From contig JAZUNZ010000039.1 in NCBI GenBank assembly GCA_045604405.1, positions 1 to 51,901 of the forward strand: 51,901 nt of DNA, in the 5' to 3' direction. The position numbers and the translations under genes are program-made. The stretch's first letter is position 1, and each line of letters opens with the position of its first letter. The notes under the pieces were generated by a model. That model worked only from the letters and a program-made list of their open reading frames with translations, did not search any database and was not told the DNA's origin. Positions 33,142-41,790 of the stretch are shown piece after piece. The DNA is from UMGS1649 sp045604405 (GTDB lineage Bacteria; Bacillota; Clostridia; TANB77; CAG-465).

Positions 33142-33756
33142 ATGAGCTGTAGAAAAGTACAAGCGGCCTGCCCAAAAAGACAAATGCATGAACAGCAAAC
33201 GAAGCAAGAGACTGTAAAAAAACCTCGGCATGTAATTGTTTTCTCTGGGTCAATAGATGAGGAGCATTATAATGCTATACTGAATGGTTTGAATAATTAT
33301 ATGATAAATAAAGATAATTATTCTGGTATAACGATTTTTATAACCTCACTTGGCGGAGAAGCATACTATGCGCTGGCTATCTATGATTTTATAAAGTCTT
33401 TAAATGTAGATATTTATACAGTTGCACTTGGTGCATGTGCTAGTGCTGCAACCATTATATTTGCGCTGGGAAAAAGAAGATTTGTTTCTGAAAACGCCAT
33501 CTTTTTGATTCATAATGCAAGAATCCAATATAGCAACCTGGTAACAATGAGAGATATTGGCTATCTAAAGGACACAATAAATTCTGTAGATGAAAAGCTA
33601 ATAAGCATGATGAAGCAATGCATACAAAATGAGGAGTTTGAGAAGCGTTTGGCAGACACTTTTACCAATGTCAAAGAAGACTATATAACAGTAGAAGAAC
33701 TGTTAAAGTATGGTATTGCAACCGAAAAACTAACAGATTTCAACAGCGTAACTTAA
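33142..33756 (+). CDS. ClpP-like serine peptidase
   Basis: This 204-residue protein has the ClpP/crotonase fold: TIFITSLGGEAYYALAIYD (ClpP GG site), the nucleophile Ser in ALGACASAATI near 115, His in AIFLIHNAR near 139, and an Asp in VKEDYITVEELLKYG near 185, so the triad looks complete. An N-terminal 35-residue extension rich in Cys, Lys and Gln is unlike housekeeping ClpP. No Clp ATPase is near, and the gene is monocistronic with its own promoter and terminator. It may be a variant ClpP-like peptidase without unfoldase; the substrate is unknown. Confidence 0.8.
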   Translation: MSCRKVQAACPKRQMHEQQTKQETVKKPRHVIVFSGSIDEEHYNAILNGLNNYMINKDNYSGITIFITSLGGEAYYALAIYDFIKSLNVDIYTVALGACASAATIIFALGKRRFVSENAIFLIHNARIQYSNLVTMRDIGYLKDTINSVDEKLISMMKQCIQNEEFEKRLADTFTNVKEDYITVEELLKYGIATEKLTDFNSVT

Positions 33757-33761
33757 TTGCA

Positions 33762-33790
33762 AATCCCGAGTAATACTCGGGATTTCAACT
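33762..33790 (+). terminator. Terminator of the ClpP-like gene
   Basis: 10-bp stem AATCCCGAGT/ACTCGGGATT with a 3-nt loop. Confidence 0.75.
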
Positions 33791-33873
33791 GGAAATATAA
33801 TTAAATCGAAGAGATTGAAAATTAAGTAAATCTATGGTAATATTAGTAGGAACTGTTGTTATGGAGGTATAAT

Positions 33874-34365
33874 ATGGAAATTAGAGATGCTTATGATATC
33901 AACAAAATGCCCACAGGAGAAACTTACAAAAAGGGAGAAAAACTACCAGAGGGAAGATTTGCACTAATTGTAATAACCTTTATACAAAACTCAAAAGGAG
34001 AATTTCTACTTCAATATACATCTGAGGCCAAAGGGCATGAATGGTCTAGTACAGGAGGCCATCCTAAATCCGGGGAAACTTCTAGACAAGGAATAAAAAT
34101 GGAGGTTTTGGAGGAATTGGGAATAGATGTAGATGAAAACGAATTTGTCTATGTAGATACTTGGACTAAAGCACCAAGAATTGTAGACATGTATTATCTA
34201 AAAAAAGACATAGACATAAACAGTGTAACTATTCAGGAAGAGGAAGTTGAAAAAGTAAAATGGGCTACTGTAGATGAAATCCATCATATGATAGATGAGG
34301 GCACTTTCCAAAAAACGCACGCTCTAGTGTACAGTAAAATAAAAGAATATCTAAATAAGAAGTAA
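33874..34365 (+). CDS. Nudix hydrolase
   Basis: The ATG at 33874 follows GGAGG by 8 nt, giving 163 residues. The Nudix box starts GHPKSGE and continues to MEVLEELGI: the Gly, first Glu and the EE pair are present, but the Arg before the first E of the REUxEExGU motif is Met. Nudix enzymes hydrolyse nucleoside diphosphates linked to other groups; the N-terminal RDAYDINKMPTGETYKKGE is like the YfcD/IDI-like subgroup. The substrate cannot be told. It is a single gene with promoter and terminator. Confidence 0.88.
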   Translation: MEIRDAYDINKMPTGETYKKGEKLPEGRFALIVITFIQNSKGEFLLQYTSEAKGHEWSSTGGHPKSGETSRQGIKMEVLEELGIDVDENEFVYVDTWTKAPRIVDMYYLKKDIDINSVTIQEEEVEKVKWATVDEIHHMIDEGTFQKTHALVYSKIKEYLNKK

Positions 34366-34381
34366 AACAATTAAAATAATA

Positions 34382-34417
34382 AAAGATTTCAAGACAAAAG
34401 TTTTGAAATCTTTTTAT
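34382..34417 (+). terminator. Terminator of the Nudix gene
   Basis: 11-bp stem AAAGATTTCAA/TTGAAATCTTT, then TT ATT. Confidence 0.75.
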
Positions 34418-34425
34418 TGTTATCT

Positions 34426-34881
34426 CTAAGGGTTAAGTAAATAAATACTACTATTTAATATCAAAGCAAAAGCAAGCCATAAAATGTATGGTATTTGCAG
34501 ATATGCCGCAGTTTTGTTTAACTTACTAAACAGATATATCATATATATAACAAGGCTAAGAAGTAGTACTATCCATAAAGCAGAGAACAAGAACCAATTT
34601 AGTCTAAAGAAGAATAGTGACCACAAAGCATTTACTCCAAGTTGTATGAAATATACAGTTAGTGCTTCGGTATTTTCTTTTTCTTTTGACACCATATAAG
34701 AAGATATTCCCATAAGAATATATAATATGGTCCAGACTATTGGAAATAAAATTCCGGGAGGTGCAAACGATGGAGTAAGTATTTTAGAATAAATGTCAGT
34801 GCTACCACCTAAAAGATTTCCAATAAATCCTACTACAAGAGGAATAGCAATATAAATTATTAATTTTTTATTTATTTTCAT
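34426..34881 (-). CDS. tspO: TspO/MBR-family membrane protein
   Basis: TspO proteins bind tetrapyrroles and other hydrophobic ligands. The 151 residues have five helices and the family signature: FIGNLLGGSTDIYSKILTPSFAPPGILFPIVWTILY is conserved as the PPGxxFxxxWxxLY motif (PPGILFPIVWTILYILMG), and WSLFFFRLNWFLFSALWI carries the helix 3-4 Trp residues. It is convergent with the Nudix gene. Confidence 0.95.
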   Translation of the reverse strand: MKINKKLIIYIAIPLVVGFIGNLLGGSTDIYSKILTPSFAPPGILFPIVWTILYILMGISSYMVSKEKENTEALTVYFIQLGVNALWSLFFFRLNWFLFSALWIVLLLSLVIYMIYLFSKLNKTAAYLQIPYILWLAFALILNSSIYLLNP

Positions 34882-34978
34882 TTTATCACCTAATATATTT
34901 TATTATATTTTTTAAAATTTATTCTCTATTGCAAACAACGAAAAGTATAATATAAACAATTTTGTACAAAATATTTGT

Positions 34979-35527
34979 ATGAAAAAGTATAAAAATTTAT
35001 TTAAAAAATTATTGAAACTATGTTGTATAATATCTGTTTTAACATTACTGTTATATATTTCATATAACTATCAAGATTTAGAAATATATAACGGAGTTTT
35101 TGCTGCCATCAAAGACCAAAGCTCAACAAGTACAAAAAAGAATACAGACCAAAGTTCTACGGATAATTCTGGAGATATGATTGACCTTTTAGCTAGGCTT
35201 ATTAATGGTGAGGCTAGAGGAGAACCGTACAAAGGACAGGTCGCGGTAGGAGCCATTGTAATGAACAGAGTTAAAAGTTCAGAATTTCCAGATACAATAT
35301 CTGGTGTAATATACCAAAAGGGGCAATTTTCTTGTGTTACAGATGGCCAGTTTAATAAGTCAATAGATGAAAACTCAACAGTGTATAAAGCCGCAAGAGA
35401 AGCTATGAATGGTGCAGACCCAACAAATGGTTGTCTTTTCTTTTATAACCCTAAGACAAGTAAAAGTAAATGGATATTTTCAAGACCTACAGTTATAACT
35501 ATAGGAAAGCATAGGTTTGCAAAATAG
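34979..35527 (+). CDS. sleB: Spore cortex-lytic/cell wall hydrolase SleB
   Basis: SleB is a lytic transglycosylase that degrades spore cortex during germination. The 182-residue protein has a membrane signal (about 12-32), a Ser/Thr-rich linker, and the Hydrolase_2 domain (about 65-180) with LARLINGEARGEPYKGQ (catalytic Glu in NGEARGE), VAVGAIVMNRVKSSEFPDTI and GQFSCVTDGQF. It lacks the N-terminal peptidoglycan-binding domain of Bacillus SleB. It precedes ypeB by 10 nt, as expected. No strong ribosome site precedes the ATG. Confidence 0.92.
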   Translation: MKKYKNLFKKLLKLCCIISVLTLLLYISYNYQDLEIYNGVFAAIKDQSSTSTKKNTDQSSTDNSGDMIDLLARLINGEARGEPYKGQVAVGAIVMNRVKSSEFPDTISGVIYQKGQFSCVTDGQFNKSIDENSTVYKAAREAMNGADPTNGCLFFYNPKTSKSKWIFSRPTVITIGKHRFAK

Positions 35528-35536
35528 AGGTGAGAT

Positions 35537-36934
35537 ATGTTAGAAAAATTAGAACAAAAAATATCTGAATTTAAGAAAAAGCAAGATCCAAGATATGTAG
35601 GAGTCTTCATGTTTGCAGTTTTTGGACTTGTGGTATTAATTGCTATGAATTTTGCAAATGTATATGGTAGAGAAAAACAAACAAGCACAGATTCATATAA
35701 TAGAGCCATGTACGAGGTTATAACTAGTGTAAATAATGTGGATACATTGGTGGCAAAAGTAAGGATTACAATGTCTAATGAGTATAACATTGTAACGTTA
35801 TCTGAAATTACAACCGAGGCAACTACAGCAAAGGAAAACTTAGCAGAGCTTCCAGTAAATCAAGGAGCTATGGGAAATGTATCTAAGTTCTTTAGCCAAG
35901 TTATTGGATATTCACAAAGTCTTACCAAGAAGCTTGCAAATGGCGACAAGCTAACAGATGAAGATTATAAAAATTTAGATAAAATAAATGAAGTATCAAA
36001 TAACTTAAATGCTACGTTAAGAGAAATATACTCTTCATTAACCAAGGGGACTCTTAAATGGGATGAAGTAGAAAAGGTTGCAAGTAAAAAGTTAGATGAA
36101 GATAAAAACACTTTGAATTTAAGTGGCCTTGAAAAAATAAAAGATTCGTTAGAAGATTATGAGGGATTAATATATGATGGCGCGTTTTCCGATCATATTG
36201 AATCAGCACAACCAAAGGCTTTAACTGGTGAAAATATTAGTGTAGAAACGGCAACAAAAAAGGTAAGACAGTGCGTACAAAACGCAACAAAAACAGAAAT
36301 AGAGGAAGTTATATATAACGGCGAAACAAAAGGAAGATTAGAAGTATATAATTTTGAGGTTAAACTAAAAGGTACAGAGAATACAATAGACATACAAATA
36401 ACTAAAAAAGATGGAAAGCTAGTGTTATATATGTCGGATAGAAATGTTGAAACTCAAAAAATATCCATTGCACAGGCAAAAGAAATAGGAGATAAATATT
36501 TACAGTCCTTAGGATTAAGTAATTTTGATCCGACATACTACCAAACAACGGACAACATGACAACAATAAATTATGCCGCAACACAAGATGGGGTGCTTCT
36601 TTATCCAGATCTAATAAAAGTAAAAATTGCAATGGATACAGGAGAAGTATGTTCTTTAGAGTGCACGGGATATATATTTAATCACACAGAAAGAACCAAT
36701 CTTATACCGGCACTTACTGAAGATGAAGCAAAACAAAATCTGAGCAAAGACATGAAACTAGAAAAGACGCGTCTTACTGTGATACCAACTGCTTCAAACA
36801 CGGAAGTTTTAACTTATGAATTTAAAGGAAAAATAGAGGACAATACATTTTTAATATATATAAATGCAAATACAGGTAAAGAGGAAAATGTATTGATATT
36901 ACTTGAAACGGAAGGCGGCCTTCTTACAATTTAG
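35537..36934 (+). CDS. ypeB: Germination protein YpeB
   Basis: YpeB stabilises SleB in the spore. The 465 residues start with a short cytoplasmic part, a membrane helix (about 23-42) and then YGREKQTSTDSYNRAMYEVI; a long helical domain follows and two PepSY-like domains end it (about 240-455), with VETATKKVRQCVQ and ISIAQAKEIGDKYLQSLG. Length is normal. It forms an operon with sleB and ends at a hairpin. Confidence 0.94.
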   Translation: MLEKLEQKISEFKKKQDPRYVGVFMFAVFGLVVLIAMNFANVYGREKQTSTDSYNRAMYEVITSVNNVDTLVAKVRITMSNEYNIVTLSEITTEATTAKENLAELPVNQGAMGNVSKFFSQVIGYSQSLTKKLANGDKLTDEDYKNLDKINEVSNNLNATLREIYSSLTKGTLKWDEVEKVASKKLDEDKNTLNLSGLEKIKDSLEDYEGLIYDGAFSDHIESAQPKALTGENISVETATKKVRQCVQNATKTEIEEVIYNGETKGRLEVYNFEVKLKGTENTIDIQITKKDGKLVLYMSDRNVETQKISIAQAKEIGDKYLQSLGLSNFDPTYYQTTDNMTTINYAATQDGVLLYPDLIKVKIAMDTGEVCSLECTGYIFNHTERTNLIPALTEDEAKQNLSKDMKLEKTRLTVIPTASNTEVLTYEFKGKIEDNTFLIYINANTGKEENVLILLETEGGLLTI

Positions 36935-36945
36935 TAAAGTAAATA

Positions 36946-36980
36946 AAAAGAAAGTTAGCAAATTGTTAGCTTTCTTTTGA
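36946..36980 (+). terminator. Terminator after ypeB
   Basis: Inverted repeat AAAGAAAG...CTTTCTTT with an extended stem including one G-U pair, followed by T. Confidence 0.7.
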
Positions 36981-37014
36981 CTATTGGAAAATAATTATAT
37001 TTTCTAAAATAATG

Positions 37015-37043
37015 TTGCAATTTTAATAATATTGGAATAGAAT
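37015..37043 (+). promoter_or_regulatory. Promoter of the patatin gene
   Basis: TTGCAA (37015-37020), 17-nt spacer, TAGAAT (37038-37043). The start is expected near 37050, exactly where AGGTGA begins. Confidence 0.55.
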
Positions 37044-37060
37044 GAGTATAGGTGATAATA

Positions 37061-38236
37061 ATGTATGGTGTTGCTTTAGAAGGCGGAGGAATGAAGGGCG
37101 CATACCATTTGGGCGCTATGAAAGCGATATTTGAATGTGGTTATGAAGTGGGTGGCTATGTTGGCACATCAATTGGCTCGTTTAATGCTGCGGTACTTGC
37201 ACAAGGAGATTTTGAAAAACTATATAATAAGTGGTATGATGCTTCAGCTACATTGGGAATAGATTTAAACGAAAAAGAACTTGTAAAACTAGTTAGTAAA
37301 AAAATAGATATAGCCGGAGTAAAATATTGGACTAAATTTTTTACCGACAGTGTGGCAAATAAAGGAATAGAAACAAAGAAATTAAAAGCGCTATATGATG
37401 AGTATATAGATGAAGAGAAACTAAGAAAATCTAATTTGGATTATGGAATGGTTACAGTTTCTCTTACAGATAAAAAACCAGTATATATGTTCAAAGAAGA
37501 TATTCCCGAAGGGGAGGTATCTACTTATGTTTTAGCAAGTTCATACCTTCCAGTATTTAAACAAGATAAAATTTTAAAAGATGACAAATTTTATTTAGAT
37601 GGCGGTTTTTATGATAATTGCCCTATAACTTTACTAAAGAAAAAGGGTTATAAAGATATTATAGAGATTAGGACTAAGTCTATAGGAATAACTAAAAAAG
37701 TAGATAGAAAAGGGTTAAATATAATAACAATTTCTCCATCAAAGGAATTAGGCGGAATCATATTTAGTGATAATAGTGTTGTAAGAACAGGTATGCAAAT
37801 GGGTTACTTTGACGCATTAAGAGTTCTTAAAGGGTATATAGGAGACAAGTATTATGTAATACCTACTGAAAACGAAAAAGTATTTAATAGCATTTTAAAT
37901 ATTACAGATGAACAAATACAAAAGATTATTGAAGGTGTAAAAATTCCTGGAATAGATAACATGGAACCCAAAAAGATTCTTTTTGAAAAAGTACTTCCTT
38001 TAATACAATCAAGAATAAAAAACATGGATACATCAACATACCAAAAAGCTATTGTGTCAATGATAGAATATATGTTAGAAGATGAATTAAAAATATATAA
38101 ACTATATACATTTGAAGAATTATTAGAACAATTCAAGAAAAAAATACCTAAGCTACTTAAAGCAGAAAAAACAGCTTTAATAAAAAACAACATAAATATA
38201 TTGATGCTTAAATTAATAAAACATATTGAAATGTAG
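37061..38236 (+). CDS. Patatin-like phospholipase
   Basis: The ATG at 37061 follows AGGTGA by 5 nt, giving 391 residues. Patatin lipases use a Ser-Asp dyad: the oxyanion loop GGGMKGAYHLGA near the start, the nucleophile Ser in GTSIGSFNA near 41, and the Asp in LDGGFYDNCPI near 185. The C-terminal 150 residues are helical, Lys-rich and specific to clostridial patatins. No signal peptide. Substrate not evident. Confidence 0.93.
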   Translation: MYGVALEGGGMKGAYHLGAMKAIFECGYEVGGYVGTSIGSFNAAVLAQGDFEKLYNKWYDASATLGIDLNEKELVKLVSKKIDIAGVKYWTKFFTDSVANKGIETKKLKALYDEYIDEEKLRKSNLDYGMVTVSLTDKKPVYMFKEDIPEGEVSTYVLASSYLPVFKQDKILKDDKFYLDGGFYDNCPITLLKKKGYKDIIEIRTKSIGITKKVDRKGLNIITISPSKELGGIIFSDNSVVRTGMQMGYFDALRVLKGYIGDKYYVIPTENEKVFNSILNITDEQIQKIIEGVKIPGIDNMEPKKILFEKVLPLIQSRIKNMDTSTYQKAIVSMIEYMLEDELKIYKLYTFEELLEQFKKKIPKLLKAEKTALIKNNINILMLKLIKHIEM

Positions 38237-38253
38237 CTTGTTGATTCTTTTTG

Positions 38254-38282
38254 TTTACAGAATACATGATTTGTGATATAAT
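38254..38282 (+). promoter_or_regulatory. Putative promoter of spoIIID
   Basis: TTTACA (38254-38259), 17-nt spacer, TATAAT (38277-38282). spoIIID normally uses sigma-E; a vegetative-looking promoter is unexpected and may be chance. Confidence 0.5.
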
Positions 38283-38329
38283 AACCATACGGTTTAAATA
38301 TACCTAAAATAAAATTATTGGAGGAAATT

Positions 38330-38605
38330 ATGTATTTAGAAGAACAAATGGAACTTAGGCGGCACATAGCAAAATGCTATGTAGAGACAAACGGGACTGT
38401 AAGAAAGCTCACAGAAATCATTCACCTGTCCAAAACTACAATTCACAACAAGTTGGTTGAATTTGTAACGACAAATCATATTTTGGAAGAGGACAGAGAG
38501 CTCGCAAAGAAAGTTGCACAGCTTATGCGTAAGAATGTTCAAGAAAGACATATACGCGGAGGAATGTCAACCCGGAAAAAGTATATGCAAGCCAAATGCA
38601 AATAA
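38330..38605 (+). CDS. spoIIID: Sporulation transcriptional regulator SpoIIID
   Basis: SpoIIID is a mother-cell DNA-binding protein that tunes sigma-E and sigma-K genes. The ATG at 38330 follows GGAGG by 6 nt, giving 91 residues. It has a helix-turn-helix (TVRKLTEIIHLSKTTIHNKL) and the C-terminal SpoIIID basic tail with NVQERHIRGGMSTRKKY, closely resembling the canonical ERHLRGGEATKLKY tail. It is monocistronic with a strong terminator. Confidence 0.92.
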   Translation: MYLEEQMELRRHIAKCYVETNGTVRKLTEIIHLSKTTIHNKLVEFVTTNHILEEDRELAKKVAQLMRKNVQERHIRGGMSTRKKYMQAKCK

Positions 38606-38609
38606 GTTT

Positions 38610-38650
38610 AAAAGACTTCAGCTTTTATTTTAAGCTGAAGTCTTTTGCTG
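38610..38650 (+). terminator. Terminator of spoIIID
   Basis: Perfect 15-bp stem (38610-38624 with 38632-38646) followed by TGC; the T-run is inside the 3' arm. Confidence 0.8.
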
Positions 38651-38659
38651 TGAATTTCA

Positions 38660-38688
38660 TTGACAAATATGACACTTAAGGGTATACT
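38660..38688 (+). promoter_or_regulatory. Promoter of the DUF6873-like gene
   Basis: TTGACA (38660-38665), 17-nt spacer, TATACT (38683-38688). It overlaps the longest open frame and so excludes its upstream starts. Confidence 0.8.
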
Positions 38689-38704
38689 TTTACCAGGTGA
38701 TTTT

Positions 38705-39448
38705 GTGACAAAATATGCAGTTGTAGATTTTAAGATGAGAAAAGTAGAAAAGGAATATATAAAATCGTTAGGCTATGAAATTATAGAAAATGGTTTTAAT
38801 TTAAATACATATGACGAGATAGCGTCTCATGTAGATATATATTATTTAAAAGTGGGAGACATGGTGTTTTCATCACCAGAAAAGAAAGGCTTGACTCCTT
38901 TTAACACTGTATCATGTACTACTCCTATAGGAAAAAACTATCCTGAAGATGTGCCGTATAACGTGTGCGTTGTGGGGAAAAATGCCATACATAATTTTAA
39001 ACATACAGACAATATAGTTAAATTTTATTTAGAAAGACATGGATATAATTTAGTAAATGTTGAACAAGGATATTCTAATTGCAGTACTGTTGTATTAGAT
39101 GATAACTCATGCATTACATCGGATATTGGCATTGCTAAAGCACTTATGGATCAAGGCGTGGACACTTTGTTTGTAACTGAACCAGATATAAAACTTAAGA
39201 GAAGAACAAACAAGATATTTATAGACGAGTCGCGAATGAGCTTTGAAGATTCAGATATGCAAGGCTTTATAGGTGGTGCTATGACGCGTCTTGGAGATAC
39301 AGTTATTGTATTTGGAGATATAGAAAATTTGGTAAATGGAAATAAGATAAGAAAGTTTGTAGAAAAGAAAGGGTTAAAACTCCATTCATTTGAAGGCTTA
39401 GATGTAGTAGATTATGGAGGAGTATTAGAGGTTATTGAAAATGCATAA
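38705..39448 (+). CDS. DUF6873-like GME-fold protein
   Basis: The promoter at 38660-38688 lies inside the longest frame, so the start must be the GTG at 38705, preceded by AGGTGA 4 nt upstream; the predicted leader is about 10 nt. The 247-residue product has no signal or membrane segment. Motifs include KVGDMVFSS, VVGKNAIHNFKHTDNIV, GYSNCSTVVLDDNSCITSD and FIGGAMTRLGDTVIVFGD. These look like the GME (guanidino-modifying enzyme) fold family, with the Cys/His/Asp/Glu pattern possibly catalytic, but the reaction is unknown. It overlaps pcrA by 8 nt. Confidence 0.65.
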   Translation: MTKYAVVDFKMRKVEKEYIKSLGYEIIENGFNLNTYDEIASHVDIYYLKVGDMVFSSPEKKGLTPFNTVSCTTPIGKNYPEDVPYNVCVVGKNAIHNFKHTDNIVKFYLERHGYNLVNVEQGYSNCSTVVLDDNSCITSDIGIAKALMDQGVDTLFVTEPDIKLKRRTNKIFIDESRMSFEDSDMQGFIGGAMTRLGDTVIVFGDIENLVNGNKIRKFVEKKGLKLHSFEGLDVVDYGGVLEVIENA

Positions 39449-41768
39449 TTTATTAGAGGGACTAAATAGTGTACAAAAAGAGGCTGCATCATATACAGGT
39501 GGCCCTCTTTTAATACTAGCAGGCGCAGGAAGTGGAAAAACAAGAGTATTAACATATAGAATTGCATATCTTTTGGAAGAGGGACTATGCAAACCGTGGG
39601 AAATACTTGCTATAACTTTTACTAACAAAGCGGCTAAGGAAATGAAAGAAAGAGTAGAATCGCTAGTAGGAGAAGCAGCAAAAGACATATGGCTTGGAAC
39701 ATTCCATAGTGTGTGTGTAAGAATATTAAAAAGAGAAATTGAAGCTTTAGGCTATACAAGAGACTTTAATATTTTAGATGAATTAGATAAGCAAAAAGTT
39801 ATAAAAGAAATATTAAAGAAAATGGATATTGATGAAAAAACATGTTCTGTAAATTATATAATAAGTGAAATAAGTACAGCGAAAGACAAGTTAAAAGGCC
39901 CAGAACAATATATAAAAGAAAATATGGCAGATTACAGAAAAGAGATTATTGGTAAGGTTTATGGGGAGTATCAAAAAACTATAAAAGCCAACAATTCATT
40001 GGATTTTGATGACATTTTATGCCTTACAGTAGAAGTGTTTAAGCAAAATCCAGATAGACTTATGTATTACCAAAATAAATTTAGACATATTTTAGTTGAT
40101 GAGTATCAAGATACTAACCATGTACAATTTTTATTAATTAGCATGCTTGCAAGCGCACATGGTAACATTTGTGTTGTTGGTGATGAATCTCAAAGCATAT
40201 ATGCATTTAGAGGAGCAGATATTTCAAACATATTAGATTTTGAAAAAGAGTATGATTCTGCTAAAATTATAAAACTTGAACAGAATTATAGAAGTACAAA
40301 AACAATACTTAATGCAGCTAATGCTGTAATAAATAATAATACTTCAAAGATAGATAAAAATTTGTGGACTGAAAATGAAGAAGGCGAAAAAATTAAATAT
40401 TTTACTTCTAAAAATGAATATGAAGAAGTAGATTATATAGTAGATAAAATAGACTCAATGTGTAGAACAGGAAAATATACATATAAAGATTTTGCACTTT
40501 TATATAGAACAAATGCGCAAAGCCGTGTAATAGAAGATGTGTTTATGCGTGCAGGTACTCCATATAAGCTTATAGGAGGAACTAAGTTCTATGCAAGAAA
40601 AGAAATTAAGGATATGGTAGCATATCTAAAATTAATAAACAACATAAAAGATAATGTATCTTTAACTAGAATAATAAATGAACCTAAAAGAGGAATAGGA
40701 GACACTTCAGTAGACAGGATAAGAGATATGGCAAGTAATATGGGGATAAGTATTTTTGAATACTGCCTAGAACCAGGGAATATAGCAGAACTTAGATGTT
40801 CTAATGCCATAACAAATTTCATAATGCTAATATCTGACCTAAGCGAAATGAAGGATACAATTCCGCCTTCAGAGCTTATGAAAAAAGTATTAGAGCTTAC
40901 AGGGTATGAAGCAGAGTTAATGAAGGAAAAAACTCCAGAAAATGAATCTAGACTAGAAAACATTTATGAGTTTATAGGTGTGGCAAAAGAGTTTGAAACA
41001 GAAGAGGTGGAAAATAGCCTTGCAGATTTCTTAGACAGTATTGCATTAGTAGCAGATGTAGATAATTTAGAAGATGGAACTGAAGCAGTAACACTTATGA
41101 CAATGCATAATGCAAAGGGACTAGAATATCCAGTCGTGTTTATAGTAGGCTTAGAAGAAGGCCTTTTCCCTTCAAAACGCTCAATGGACGAGGATAAAGG
41201 AATAGAAGAAGAAAGAAGACTATGCTATGTTGCAATAACTCGTGCTAAACAAGAACTTATCCTTACAAATGCAAAACAAAGAACAATGTATGGCATGACT
41301 ACAACAACAATACCGTCTAGATTTACAGAAGAAATACCATCAGAGTATTTAGATGAAGCAGCTAAAGAAAATGTTGCGATAGGAAAAAGAAAACAGGAAA
41401 AATATACAGATAGTGAGTATGCTAAAGTTGAAAGTTGGATATCTAATACATTTAGGAATATAAATAGCAATGATGATTATTCTTACGGAAGTTCATATAA
41501 CGCATCATATTCTAAACGCGCTAGTTCAAATGTGGGAATTGACGCAGCAAGCTTCTTAAAAAATATGAACATAGGAAGTGTTGTTAAAAGTGCTTCAACT
41601 TCGGCAGATGTAAAATCAGGAGATACAGTAAAACACAAAAAATTTGGAATAGGAAAAGTGTTAACAATTAATACTGAAGACGATATGATAGTAGCAGAAA
41701 TAAACTTCGAAAAATTTGGAATGAAGCGTTTGATTGTTACAGGAACAACATTAGAGGTAGTAAGTTAG
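39441..41768 (+). CDS. pcrA: ATP-dependent DNA helicase PcrA/UvrD
   Basis: PcrA is a 3'-5' SF1A helicase for repair and plasmid replication. The 775 residues (ATG at 39441, AGAGG 8 nt upstream) contain the Q motif LNSVQKEA, Walker A GAGSGKT near 29-35, ITFTNKAAKEM, Walker B LVDEYQDT near 219, GDESQSIYAFRGAD, QNYRS, the TMHNAKGLEYPVVF motif V, and VAITRAK motif VI. The C-terminal tail has the Tudor-like region with VKHKKFGIGKVLTI. A Ser/Tyr-rich linker precedes it. The gene overlaps the upstream DUF6873-like gene by 8 nt. Confidence 0.97.
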   Translation: MHNLLEGLNSVQKEAASYTGGPLLILAGAGSGKTRVLTYRIAYLLEEGLCKPWEILAITFTNKAAKEMKERVESLVGEAAKDIWLGTFHSVCVRILKREIEALGYTRDFNILDELDKQKVIKEILKKMDIDEKTCSVNYIISEISTAKDKLKGPEQYIKENMADYRKEIIGKVYGEYQKTIKANNSLDFDDILCLTVEVFKQNPDRLMYYQNKFRHILVDEYQDTNHVQFLLISMLASAHGNICVVGDESQSIYAFRGADISNILDFEKEYDSAKIIKLEQNYRSTKTILNAANAVINNNTSKIDKNLWTENEEGEKIKYFTSKNEYEEVDYIVDKIDSMCRTGKYTYKDFALLYRTNAQSRVIEDVFMRAGTPYKLIGGTKFYARKEIKDMVAYLKLINNIKDNVSLTRIINEPKRGIGDTSVDRIRDMASNMGISIFEYCLEPGNIAELRCSNAITNFIMLISDLSEMKDTIPPSELMKKVLELTGYEAELMKEKTPENESRLENIYEFIGVAKEFETEEVENSLADFLDSIALVADVDNLEDGTEAVTLMTMHNAKGLEYPVVFIVGLEEGLFPSKRSMDEDKGIEEERRLCYVAITRAKQELILTNAKQRTMYGMTTTTIPSRFTEEIPSEYLDEAAKENVAIGKRKQEKYTDSEYAKVESWISNTFRNINSNDDYSYGSSYNASYSKRASSNVGIDAASFLKNMNIGSVVKSASTSADVKSGDTVKHKKFGIGKVLTINTEDDMIVAEINFEKFGMKRLIVTGTTLEVVS

Positions 41769-41790
41769 TAATAAGAAAGAAGGAATATAA

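Noticed and set aside
38660..38704. Extended N-terminus of the DUF6873-like gene
   Set aside because: A TTGACA-17-TATACT promoter occupies this stretch, so the start is the GTG at 38705.
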